From positions 13,347,589-13,411,588 of the forward strand of contig OY294048.1 of NCBI GenBank assembly GCA_958510825.1: a stretch of DNA of 64,000 nucleotides, written 5' to 3'. The notes beneath the pieces were generated by a model that was not told where the DNA came from, did no database searches, and saw nothing but the letters and a program-made list of their open reading frames with translations. Source of the stretch: Brachypterus glaber. Taxonomy: Eukaryota > Arthropoda > Insecta > Coleoptera > Kateretidae. Positions 53,937 through 63,993 of the stretch are shown here, piece by piece (the first letter of the stretch is position 1; every line of letters starts with the position of its first letter). Made by a program: the position numbers and the translations under genes.

Positions 53937-56205
53937 TGAATCTTGGAATAATAAAATTAATAATTTGAATGTGATCAGTAATAACAGTGATAGTCAGGAT
54001 ATAAATAAAGATAATTCAGTAGGCTTATGTGACTTGACAGACGAACAGAAAAAGATAGCAGATAAATTTGTTAGTTTATTTAAAGAATTATATAGCGAAA
54101 AAATAGGTAGAACAAATTTAATAGAACATGATATAGATACAGGAAATAATAAACCTTTTAAAATGCGTCAATATCCTTTGTCACCTTATTTAATAGAAAT
54201 TTTACATAAAGAGTTAGATAAAATGTTAAAAGATGATATAGTTTTACCATCTTATTCTGATTTTAATTCACCAGTTTTATTAGTAAAAAAAGCTAATGGT
54301 ACATACCGTTTTTGTTTTGATGGACGTAAATTAAATTCTATTACAAAAGGTGATTCACATCCTTTACCAAGGATAGACTCCATTTTAAGTTTATTAGGCG
54401 ATGCAAAATATATATCAAGTATAGATTTAAAAAATGCTTTTTGGCAGATTCCACTTACAAAAACTGCTAAAGAAAAAACTGCATTTTCCGTACCTGGTAG
54501 GGGACTATTTGAATTTAATGTAATGTGTTATGGACTCAAAAATGGAACACAAAGTCAGCAAAGATTAATGGATAAACTTTTTCCTTTCTCCTTTTATCCA
54601 AATATATTTGTTTATATTGACGACATTATAATAGTATCAAAAACTTTTGAGGAACATATTAAATTACTTCAAATAGTACATGAAAAATTAAAATCTGCTA
54701 ATCTTACAATAAATTTTGAAAAAAGTAATTTTTTTAGAAAATCACTTAAGTATTTAGGTTTTGTAATTGATAATTTTGGTTTAAGAACCGATCCGCAAAA
54801 AGTAGAAGCAATAATAAACTATCCTAGACCAACAAATAGTACAGAAATAAAACGATTTTTAGGTGTAGCTTCGTGGTATCGTAGATTTGTTAGGAATTTT
54901 TCAACAATTGTTAGTCCATTAAATTCACTTTTAAAGGGCAAAGGTAAAAAACAAGCCATTAGTTGGAATACTGATGCAGAAAAAGCTTTTTTATTGTTGA
55001 AGGAATCTTTAATAAATGCTCCAGCTTTAGCAAGTCCCAATTTTTCTTTACCATTTGTTATACAATGTGATGCTTCTTTAGTTGGCCTCGGTTCCATATT
55101 AACACAAACGCAAGATGGTCAAGAAAAAGTAATAGCTTATGCTAGTAGAGCTTTAACACGTAGTGAAATAAAATATTCTGTAGGTGAAAAGGAATGTTTA
55201 GCTGTTTTGTTTGCTATAGATAGGTTTAGACCATATATTGAAGGTGTTAAATTCACAGTAATTACAGATCATTCTTCATTAAAATATTTGAGTAATATGA
55301 AAGATCCCTCTGGTCGCTTGGCTAGATGGTCATTAAAATTACAGCAATATGATATGGATATTGTATATCGTAGAGGTAAATTAAATGTAGTAGCTGATGG
55401 GTTATCCAGAGCTTTTGATAGAATAGAACCAGAAAAATCAATTTTTCCAGATGTAAATTTAATTAATTTTAATGTAAATGATTATAATAGTGATAAATAT
55501 TATATTCAGTTGAGGGAAAAAATTGTTAAGAGTCCAGATTCATATCCGCAATTTAAAGTTATTGATGATAATATTTATAAGTTCATACCGACCAAGACAA
55601 AAGTAAAAAGTAATATTATAGAGTGGAAATTGTTAGTGCCTCAAAAATGTCGTAAACAAGTTCTAAAAGAATGTCATGACGATGTATTAGCTTCTCATAT
55701 GGGATTTTTTAAAACTTTTCATAGAATTTCAGAAACATATTTTTGGCCAAAAATGCGTAAAGATATTTTAAAGTATGTAAGATGTTGTAATATTTGTCAA
55801 TCACAAAAAGTTAGTAATTCTGCACGTTTTGGATTGATGGGTCGTGAAAAAGAAGTAAATTATCCGTGGCAAGTTATTTCATGTGATTTGCAGGGACCAT
55901 TTCCCAGAAGTTCTAAAGGTTTTTGTTATCTTTTAGTTGTGTCAGACTGGTTTACAAAGTATACATTATTACATCCTTTAAGGGAAGCTACTGCAAATGC
56001 AATATGTAAATTCATTGAGAATGAAGTTTTTTTAGTTTACGGAGTCTGTCAATTTTTAATTGTCGATAATGGAAAACAATTTGCTGGTAAAGTTTTTAAA
56101 AAATTAGCAGATGAATATAATGTACAGAAAATTTGGTTTAATGCACTTTACCATAGTCAAAAAATCCGACGGAAAGGCAACATCGCACAATTTCTACTGC
56201 TATAA
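53908..56205 (+). CDS. Pol: reverse transcriptase, RNase H and N-terminal integrase (frame-broken)
   Basis: Numbering starts at 53908, which is not a real start; the frame opens at 53896. RT: Asp173 (SSIDLKNAFWQI) and the YIDD box with Asp238-Asp239 (FVYIDDIIIVS). RNase H: Asp388, Glu429 and Asp454 (QCDASLVGLGS, GEKECLAV, ITDHSSL). Integrase: zinc-binding H590, H597, C627, C630, and catalytic Asp660 (SCDLQGPFP) and Asp720 (VDNGKQF). The ORF ends at 56205, just before the region that should supply the third catalytic acid, because the frame changes at an A6 run (56159-56164). Together these enzymes copy the RNA and insert the cDNA. Confidence 0.93.
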   Translation: MFSMTLDFSDESWNNKINNLNVISNNSDSQDINKDNSVGLCDLTDEQKKIADKFVSLFKELYSEKIGRTNLIEHDIDTGNNKPFKMRQYPLSPYLIEILHKELDKMLKDDIVLPSYSDFNSPVLLVKKANGTYRFCFDGRKLNSITKGDSHPLPRIDSILSLLGDAKYISSIDLKNAFWQIPLTKTAKEKTAFSVPGRGLFEFNVMCYGLKNGTQSQQRLMDKLFPFSFYPNIFVYIDDIIIVSKTFEEHIKLLQIVHEKLKSANLTINFEKSNFFRKSLKYLGFVIDNFGLRTDPQKVEAIINYPRPTNSTEIKRFLGVASWYRRFVRNFSTIVSPLNSLLKGKGKKQAISWNTDAEKAFLLLKESLINAPALASPNFSLPFVIQCDASLVGLGSILTQTQDGQEKVIAYASRALTRSEIKYSVGEKECLAVLFAIDRFRPYIEGVKFTVITDHSSLKYLSNMKDPSGRLARWSLKLQQYDMDIVYRRGKLNVVADGLSRAFDRIEPEKSIFPDVNLINFNVNDYNSDKYYIQLREKIVKSPDSYPQFKVIDDNIYKFIPTKTKVKSNIIEWKLLVPQKCRKQVLKECHDDVLASHMGFFKTFHRISETYFWPKMRKDILKYVRCCNICQSQKVSNSARFGLMGREKEVNYPWQVISCDLQGPFPRSSKGFCYLLVVSDWFTKYTLLHPLREATANAICKFIENEVFLVYGVCQFLIVDNGKQFAGKVFKKLADEYNVQKIWFNALYHSQKIRRKGNIAQFLLL

Positions 56206-56744
56206 GATCATATATAAAAGATAATCAAAAAGAATGGTGTAAAAATTTAGCAAAAATAGGTCTAGCTTTACGAACGTCTGTAAATGAAGTTACGGGGTAT
56301 ACGCCGGCATTTCTTAATTTTGGGAGGAATGTACCTATCACAGGAACTTATTATGGCAAAATGACATCAACTGATGGTGTTAAATTAGAACCTTGTGACA
56401 GAGACTCGTATAGCCAAGACTTGGGAAATCTTAAAGAGATTTTTGTTGATGTAAAGAAATATTTACATGAAGCTTATGAACGAAATAAGCGTACTTATGA
56501 TTTGCGCAAGCGTGAAGTAAATTTTTATATAGGTGAAAAAGTTTGGAGACGAAACAAAGTACTCTCAGATGCTAGTAAAAGTTTTGCTGCAAAACTTGCT
56601 CCAAAGTACATACTTTGCAAAGTTGTTGCGAAAAAGTCAAAGTTAGTGTATATTTTGGAAAATGCAGATGGTCATAGAGGCGACTGGCATGTTAAAGATC
56701 TAAAGAAATATTTTGGATCGAATAGTGACATTTCAGTTGGCTAG
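56166..56744 (+). pseudogene. Integrase C-terminal part in a different frame
   Basis: Open from about 56166 to TAG at 56742-56744. It resumes the integrase core next to the catalytic Glu region and ends with a GPY/F-like C-terminal domain (FYIGEKVWRRNKV and WHVKDLKKYF). It is separated from the upstream pol frame by a single frame change at the A-run, so the protein is split. An ATG at 56361 is internal and not a likely start. Confidence 0.85.
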
Positions 56745-56965
56745 ATTTGATTAAATAAGAATATATTCTTAGTATCATTCGGAATGATATTTAAAAAAAT
56801 ATCAATGTATTGAAAATATTTAAAGGGTACCCAAAACTTTTGTATATAGTAAAAAAAAAATATATAAATATATTTTTTGTAGAAGAGGATTCTGATGCGC
56901 GTAGTCAAGTCTTATTTCTATTTTTTTATCTTGATAAAACTTAGCTAAAAAGAAAAACAAAATTA

Positions 56966-57016
56966 ATTATGACAATTACCTGATTATGACAATTACCTGA
57001 TTATGACAATTACCTG
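56966..57016. repeat. 17-bp tandem repeat, three units
   Basis: ATTATGACAATTACCTG is repeated three times between pol and the 3' LTR. Confidence 0.95.
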
Positions 57017-57262
57017 TTTATGACACACACCGATAAAGTCCCAAAATTATGTTCTACATAAGAGTAGGCGGATGATACACGTAGTTATCAAGCTTAGCTA
57101 TTGTTAATTATCAAGTAGTATTTCAAATGATTTACATAAAGTATTGTATTTTTTGTTGATTTATTAAATAAAATATAGTATATATTTTAGCTATTTAAGT
57201 TAAATAGTTATAGAGTTTGGTATAAAAATATTTTTTGTATATTAAATATTTTTATTATTTTT
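57017..57262 (+). other. Non-coding segment before the 3' LTR
   Basis: AT-rich with no env-like ORF or splice-acceptor signal that I could support. Confidence 0.6.
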
Positions 57263-57274
57263 GGAGGGGGCATG
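57263..57274 (+). promoter_or_regulatory. Polypurine tract
   Basis: GGAGGGGG followed by CATG directly before the 3' LTR, after a T-run. It serves as the primer for plus-strand DNA in this family. Confidence 0.85.
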
Positions 57275-59500
57275 TGTAACGATATAAATCGTCACTTTGT
57301 AATATAGCAAGGGTTAATTAAACTATTCGTTTACTTACGTTATAATTTATGTTTATTTTGTATATAAATAGTTACGTACGTACAGAACTATTTTGTATCT
57401 GGGACTATTTTGTAGCAGGAACTGAATTCTAACCATATGAGTCTCTATTCCATAGTTCTACCTGAAAATAACATAAAGAAAACATAATTAGAATATGATT
57501 TTTAATAATAAAGAATCATATGACTTATTTCTCTATAGTGCATTTGTCTATGGACTTACCTGGTTTTTATATGTTTCAGAGTCTATTGAGGGTTGGATTT
57601 CACTGGCTTTCATCTGTAGCTTGTTTCTCCTGGAAAGTTTCGTACGATTATTCCTTCGGGATAATCTAGAATTTGTTGAAAATAGTTTGCTGGAACTGCT
57701 CACTTAGATTCAGTATTTTGTTTATACTTAGTTCACAGGACACTTAGTATTCTGTTCGTATTTTTATTAGTTTTGCTGATAAACAATAAGTATTGTTTAT
57801 ATTTGTTTCTTAGAGTAATATTTTGAGGTTAGATATCACTAATACGGATTTATTAGGAAATAGTCTTTTTGTTATTATTTTTGGTGTAGTTTTCGTTACC
57901 TTTATTAGGAATCCTATACGGTAAAACTGTAGTTGATAATGACTTGCATAGATGTCGCTAATAGTTCAGAAATAGTATTTTATTTACCTGAAGGGTTCAT
58001 ACCGGTTGATAAGGTCGATTTTCGCTCCTTCTTGAAGCAACTCGAATACAATGGTGGTGTCATTTTGACGAGTGTTTATTTTCTGTAATCATCGAAGTAA
58101 TCCTTCATGTATTTTTATTTAAAGTTAGTGAAAATGAATATTTAAACAATGCGGAAGATATTGTAACTGTTATTTTCTACAATTACGCATTTATAACGTT
58201 TCGATGGACATCGAAGACTTAGTATGACATGTAAGTTAAGTTTTTCTGTTTCTTAGAATATTTCTAAGATATAATTATTGTTTTAGCACCATTAATTAAT
58301 AACCATTAAGCACCATTATTACTACATTACTAGACCATTAATTAATTACCATTAATTAATCACCATTAAGCACCATTATTACTACATTACTAGACTATTA
58401 ATTAATCACCATTAAGCACCATTATTACTACATTACTAGACTATTAATTAATTACCATTAATTACTCACCATTTCTATACCATTAATATGGAATTACATT
58501 AATTTAAGTTGAAGTTTATTTTGGTATATTTGATATACAAGTTCTCCGCATGGAGTGATGTTCTGTTGGAACATGGTTCTGTAATTTTCGGCATAGATAA
58601 ATTCTATATGACCGTCTAGCAGACAATTTTATATTGGACATAATTTTCAAAAGTATATTTTATCCCGGACAACATTTTCAATCGTACATTTTATCCTGGA
58701 AGATAATTTTTCCAAAGTAGATGGGACAGCCTATATTTTTTTTCTTTCATTTGAGAAATGAATTCATCAGCATAGGGGAAACATGCACAGATGGAGACGA
58801 TGGAATTCATACCTCATGGATTTTGCAGAAACCAGCTAAGTACTCATTCTGAAAACTTTTGAAAGCAATATTTCATATTTAAAATTCTTTTATTTCAATA
58901 TTCTTATAACTGTAAACTTTATCAGATCTGATATAGTATTGTTTAATACTATATGCCCTTCTGGCTTTTGTTCATTTTTAGGTACTTATTTTTTTAAAAC
59001 ATTTAATCTCATTTATTAATTATTAAATATCATACTTTTGATTAAATGATTTCTAATTTAAGCATGACTTTTATACACTGCAAGAAATGATTGTTGTTTA
59101 CATACATTTCTTGGTGCTTGCTGAACTTCATGTTTTCTTTATACATTTAAGTCGAATGATTTCTGAATTTAGTAATTTTTATTAAGATTTCTTTAATTAT
59201 ATCTTAATATAATTACACATATTTTTTATATATATTAATACATTACTTGATGTGCTTTCATTAAGTTTATTTATAATAAATTTCTCAAATGAATTATCTT
59301 ATTTTATTTAGGGGTTATATTTTCTCAAACTGAAAAGCTTAAGTATTTACACTAGGTTGTTACTTACCTAAAGGAGTAAAAGCTAAAGTAACTGGCGCCC
59401 CTAACAACATTAATCAATTCTTTCTATTTTTCCCTTGCCCATACCCATTGCTCCGCTGTCAAAACTAGCCGTTGGCAGTGAACGTATTAATTACGGTACA
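57275..59500 (+). repeat. 3' LTR (2,226 bp)
   Basis: Same length and ends as the 5' LTR. A short ORF at 57495-57707 is open here and has a premature TGA in the 5' LTR. The copy of the tandem block is at 58287-58475 and the TATA-like box at 57363-57370. Confidence 0.95.
57495..57707 (+). CDS. 70-codon ORF within the 3' LTR
   Basis: ATG at 57495, stop at 57705-57707. It encodes a hydrophobic peptide with two possible membrane segments (YGLTWFLYVS region and WISLAFICSLFLLESF). No family is recognised. In the 5' LTR the codon 51 CGA is TGA (49460-49462), so the two copies do not both encode it. It may be chance in AT-rich sequence. Confidence 0.2.
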   Translation: MIFNNKESYDLFLYSAFVYGLTWFLYVSESIEGWISLAFICSLFLLESFVRLFLRDNLEFVENSLLELLT

Positions 59501-59504
59501 ACGC

Positions 59505-59575
59505 TGTTATCTCGACATATCGAGTTTCTACCGAGTTTCTTTTAGAGCTTTAAAGCAGGACATACTAGTACTAGC
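59505..59575. repeat. Right arm of the palindrome split by the LTR element
   Basis: After the ACGC duplication the sequence continues TGTTATCTCGACATATCGAG and then the arm partner of 49056-49089. Confidence 0.85.
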
Positions 59576-59689
59576 TACAGACTATACTCTACTAGGCTAC
59601 TATTAAAGTAAATCAGCTATACCAATATCATACTATAGTATTTCCAAAAAAGGTATATAGTTTTTAAACCTTTCCGCTTGTAAACAGGG
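59576..59689. other. No gene seen
   Basis: Short AT-rich segment. Confidence 0.5.
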
Positions 59690-59796
59690 GTGTGTTAGGG
59701 GGGGTAGCCAAAATATGAAATCCCTACAGCCTTGAATAACGCGAGAACCGAGGTATGAAGTGTATGAATGTTGGTAAATTTTTTGAACGTTCTCTA
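59690..59796. mobile_element. Family-2 MITE, right half
   Basis: GGGGGTAGCCAAAATATGAA, GCGAGAACCGAGGTATGAAG and the end GAACGTTCTC match the right half of the palindromic copy b at 17686-17924; the left half is absent. Confidence 0.8.
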
Positions 59797-60732
59797 AGGC
59801 TTTCTAATTTTTTGTTTTAATTTAAGATTATAAAACTTGTGTTTAAAAATGAAATTAGAAAAGGTCAGAAATTAACATAATCCGTAAAAAAAATCGCCTG
59901 CTAACTTAGATAATGAATCGGGGTCACTTTGGCCCCTCACCGTACATGTGCCTTAGCTACGGCCCTGCGCGGGACATTTATTTTGGGGGGCCCGGGTGAA
60001 AAGTTGCCCCGGATCCCGAGCTGGCTCTGTCTGGCCCTGGTCGTCACAGAACACCAATGAGTTATAATGAGATTTTGCGACAAAATTTTGTTTCTACAGA
60101 GATAACTTCCATACACAAGTGTTTTTAGTGAAAGTTTTACCAATTCTCCTTTTTTTCACATCAAACAGAGGGCTGACGCACAATCAAAATGCTTGTGCTC
60201 TGTATTGTTGAGTATAATAACAGGACTGCAAAGGTACATAGCGCATGTTTCTGGATTACGATCACGAAATCCAATACACTCACAAAAAAATCAAAACGTC
60301 CTCAACCAGTTATGGTACCCATTCAGGAGAGATACATTCTCAGCATCATTGAGCCAGTTTCTCTCCCCCCCCCCGCACCTCCCTTCCCTCCCTGTTCCAT
60401 CACTCCTCATAGATATGATAAATAAATAATTTTCAAATTAACTATTTTCATGCTTTTTATTATAAAACCTACGAGCTTTTTATTATAAAACCATACGTGT
60501 TAACACAATTCTGATGAAAAATTGTAAAAATTATGTAAAATGAGTATATACTTACTGGTTTGGTTCATACAAAATCACTGATATAAGGTGCAAAATATAA
60601 AAGTTTTACTTGGTTATGTTGACAGTCAAAACAAACCAAACGCTTCAGTGTAAGTCGGACTCCGTGACGTATGAAAAGTAATAAAAGAGCATATTTGGAA
60701 ATACTATAGCTTGTAAAATGATAATAGTTATT
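59797..60732. other. No supported gene
   Basis: Overlapping frames at 60189-60429 follow a C-run and a proline-rich stretch. A G+C-rich patch is at 59936-60040. No family is recognised. Confidence 0.4.
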
Positions 60733-60845
60733 TATGGTACTAGTGGGTAAAGTAAGATATTGCCTATGAGAAAATTAACCTGCGAGGCGTTAGCCGAGCA
60801 GGTTAATTTTCGAGAGGGCAATATCGGTTTACCCATGAGTACCAT
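60733..60845. repeat. 113-bp inverted repeat
   Basis: GGTACTAGTGGGTAAA pairs with TTTACCCATGAGTACC; the inner AAAATTAACCTGC pairs with GCAGGTTAATTTT around GAGGCGTTAGCCGA. Confidence 0.8.
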
Positions 60846-61530
60846 ACAAGGTTTTATCCAATAAATAGCTTAGGAATGCATATTTTTATTAAAATTTTTA
60901 ATGACATTTACAAGAAAATAATTTGAGAAGTGACAGTTGAATGGGTAAAATAAATAATTATCCACTCAATAAAGTAAAAGCCACGCGGGGGTTATTATTG
61001 AGTTTATCCATTTAAAATAAAGCTGGTAATTGTTTTATTATCTGTATGTATTGGATAAAGATTATTTCCCGCAGATGGTCTGCGGCAGACCAATCCGAAT
61101 AAGATATTTTGTTAAAAACCGACCAATCACAAATGTACCTATCAATTAGAGTAAAATCTAGGTTTGGCTTAAGCTAAAATTTAACAGCGATTAATCCGAA
61201 GCTAGCTTTAATTAAATTTGTTTATTTAGGAAATATTATTTATTATTTATTTCAGTAGCTAGTACCTACTAGCTACATCATAACATAAATCCCTTGTCTC
61301 ATAAATTTTGCCCCTTTTACGAGCAGATATATTTTTTGCAAATTTTTGCCTGAAAGCAAATGTTTTTGACTTAATAACTTAAAAAGCCGAGACTGTGCGC
61401 ATGCGGGTAGTTTTTTTTGCAAATTTTAACTAGGCCAATGCCATTTTATTTGATATACAATTTATGAAACAGGGAAAGTACCTGATAGTTTTTTTTAAAT
61501 AATGAAAATGCGTATTTAGAGAATTTCTCT
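60846..61530. other. No gene seen
   Basis: A weak inverted repeat at about 60940-61010 (TGGGTAAA...ACTCAATAA with TTATTGAGTTTATCCA). No ORF. Confidence 0.45.
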
Positions 61531-61533
61531 TAA

Positions 61534-62229
61534 GGGGCTGTCCATATATTACGTAACGCGCCTAGGGGGGGTCAGAGAAATTGTTACAGTTTGTGACAGG
61601 GGGAGGGGGGGTCTAGGTAAACGTTACGTAACGGAATTTAATAAATTTAATGTTTATTTCCCAAGCTTGGCAGATGTATGTTTTATTTCAACATAAATTA
61701 CTATTTAGTGGCCCATAATTCCCTTTTTCACACAAAAATTGACGAAACTATGCATATTTAAATAATATTGTAATCAGTAAAAAAAACTGTTGACATTGAT
61801 ATTAATCTTGCGTGATCTTGAATCATCGGCGATGATACATTTTCGCGCGGAATGTGTACTCACAGAACACCAATGTGTGTACTATTTTGTGTACCTGTGC
61901 ATAAATAATATACGTGTTATATGTGACACTCAGTGTAAAAAGAGGTACCTGTGTGATATTGATTATGAATATTTTTTTTAAGTTTGAGTAATTTTTTCGT
62001 GTAAATTTTTTTTAAGGTTATGTTATACTATATTTTAGGTTCATGTTTGTTTTGTCGAGAAAAACGAATCAATAGTGAGAATACAGTTAAATTTATTGCG
62101 AAACAAAATTTTTATATTGTTACGAGTTACACAGTGGGGGGTTAGTAAATGTGACAGTTTGTTACACAGGGGGGGGGGGAGGGGGTAATTTTTTTGAAAA
62201 ATTGCGTTACGTAATATATGGACAGCCCC
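61534..62229. mobile_element. PIF/Harbinger-like MITE, family 1, copy B
   Basis: A 696-bp copy of the 438-1197 element with the same ends, flanked by TAA at 61531-61533 and 62230-62232. It has several small deletions relative to copy A and a segment near 61985-62100 that differs. A short ORF at 61790-61981 overlaps the equivalent of the copy A frame. Confidence 0.85.
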
Positions 62230-62232
62230 TAA

Positions 62233-62900
62233 TGAGTTTAAAAGTCAAAAGTCTCAGGAACCTCCACCTTCTCTTAGGTTACCTAAGTTAGGTACGCCTC
62301 TGCCCATAATAATATAAATAAGTTATTCGATTTGGTAAATTTGTTTTTCCAAAATAAATAGTTATTTTATAGCAAATAATTTACCGTTTCCAATATAAAT
62401 ACATTAAATTACTTATTTATTTTAATTACAGCGCATTATAATAATCAATCTGCCCTATTAAAATAAATTTTAGTAATAGTTAGCCGACACTGTTAGAAAT
62501 ATATTTATTTATAATTAAAACTATTGCATTTTATTGATTTATTATCTTTTTCTGGCCAAAAAAATTAAATAAACATATCAAAACAAATAGAATGCTAAAA
62601 ACGGACTAAAAAGGTAAAAAGGCTTTCCGATTTGCATACAAAAATTGAATTTATTACATGCATTTAACCATGCATTTAACAGACTTCACGGTTACTAATT
62701 TACTAATACGATTTATTTTAGATGTCAATAATTAATATTTCAAATTTCTAAGATTTTTCATTAAAAAGTTATTGAAAAAACAATTTTTTGTTTACCCTTT
62801 TTTGCAGAAATTAGTTTGCGCATAAAAATTCATAAAATAAATTTCTATTAAAATAAAGGATAACAATATTAATGCCAGATGTAATATAATTATGTTTTAC
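62233..62900. other. No gene seen
   Basis: AT-rich; a short direct duplication of ATGCATTTAACCATGCATTT near 62658. No ORF. Confidence 0.5.
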
Positions 62901-63993
62901 ATTTCATAAGAAAAATACTGTATATTTTGATGTTTTTTAGGTAATGTAAGGTAACTAAATAAAAAATTAAGTTAAGTATGTAACCTGTATACCGTTATAA
63001 ATGAAGACGAAGATTTTTGTATTTGACGGTATAATTTCATTAAAAAATCTGCCAAGGCCTTTCAAATCGTTAACGATTCAATACGATTTGAAAGGCCTTG
63101 GCAGATTTTTTAATGAAATTATACCGTCAAATACAAAAATCTTCGTCTTCAAAAAATTAAGTAATTTTTATAAGATCTAGACTGTCTAGACTAGACAGTA
63201 ATAGTCAAAATAGTAACGTTATCGTAACTATAGATACTATTTTTGACATGAAAAACAGAAATATTTGGATTAAAACACTTAAATAGTATATTAAAGTACT
63301 AGTTTTATAACATACATTTTTAGCGCACGAGTACAAGTTTAGAAAACGAGCCGCTTGCGGTGAGTTTTCTAAAGTACTAGTGCGCTAAAAACGTGTTATG
63401 AAACGAGTGCTTTATACAATTTTTCCTATTTTGCTCTAAAATTAAAATAACTTACATTTAAATTCATGACTGATTTAGAGATTTTTGTTTCGAATTGGCA
63501 TTACAGTTCTCGCCATGTCTAAAATTCTAAGAACGAATATTATTTTGATATATTTTATAGTCATTTCTTCTCTTTTCTACTGCAAGTAACCAAGCCACAA
63601 TTTTAACACGGTAAAACATAACCTAAACACAAAATTTTGTAGAAAATTAAACTTTAAACCGATGTTCACAATTGAACGGCAAACGTCAAGAGATAGACTT
63701 TTGTCTGTTGCCAACCCAAAAGAAAATAAGTAGAGACCTCTTATGCGTTTGATTATGAGCTTATAAGAGTCGCAAAATAGAAAAAGATATAAAAAGCCGT
63801 GGAAAATGGTTTATAAAACAAGGTGAATAAAATTCGTAGAATCTACGAAGCAAATACCTAAATAAAATTAGGCAAACGACCATACATGTCACACGAGTGT
63901 GATATAAAAATATCAAACTAGTGCGATATGAGGCGTTCTCTAAAGAACAAAAGAGTGTGCTAAATGTCATTTTCATAGAGGATCGTAGGAAAA
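62901..63993. repeat. Dispersed repeat, long copy with two insertions
   Basis: Homologous to 16459-16853. Compared with that copy it carries the 179-bp hairpin insert (62972-63150) and about 500 bp at 63280-63775 that contains an inverted pair (TTTTTAGCGCAC with GTGCGCTAAAAA). The repeat continues at 63776-63993. Confidence 0.85.
62972..63150. mobile_element. 179-bp insertion with a perfect 68-69-bp hairpin
   Basis: The arms 63003-63070 and 63083-63150 are exact reverse complements (the outer end GAAGACGAAGATTTTTGTAT pairs with its complement at 63131-63150); the loop is 12 nt. The insertion is bounded by AAAAAATTAAG at 62961-62971 and 63151-63161. The paralogous locus at about 16520 has no insertion. 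About 31 nt of unpaired sequence precede the left arm. Confidence 0.88.

Larger units (their letters stand above)
49090..59500 (+). mobile_element. Ty3/gypsy-type LTR retrotransposon, 10,411 bp
   Basis: The element has two 2,226-bp LTRs starting TGTAACG and ending GGTACA, and a 4-bp direct duplication ACGC (49086-49089 and 59501-59504). It has a primer-binding-site candidate, a gag-protease ORF, a pol ORF in the order RT, RNase H, integrase, and a polypurine tract. Integrase after RNase H is the Ty3/gypsy order. There is no env-like ORF between pol and the 3' LTR. The LTRs differ at about six positions by eye (0.3%), so insertion is recent. Pol is out of frame with gag and integrase is broken by a second frame change, so this copy appears defective unless these are sequencing errors in homopolymers. 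Confidence 0.95.

Noticed and set aside
54819..55097. 92-codon ORF antisense to pol
   Set aside because: It is a shadow of the reverse transcriptase/RNase H coding strand.
56747..57274. Possible env gene of the LTR element
   Set aside because: No ORF of useful length or signal/transmembrane pattern is present between pol and the 3' LTR.
49090..59500. CRISPR-like or phage-like interpretation of repeated blocks
   Set aside because: The direct repeats are two LTRs with a gag-pol interior, and the short tandem units have no spacer diversity.
60189..60429. Two overlapping 78-codon frames with a proline-rich end
   Set aside because: They overlap in different frames over a C-run and have no recognisable domain; a splice-site-like AG upstream is not enough.
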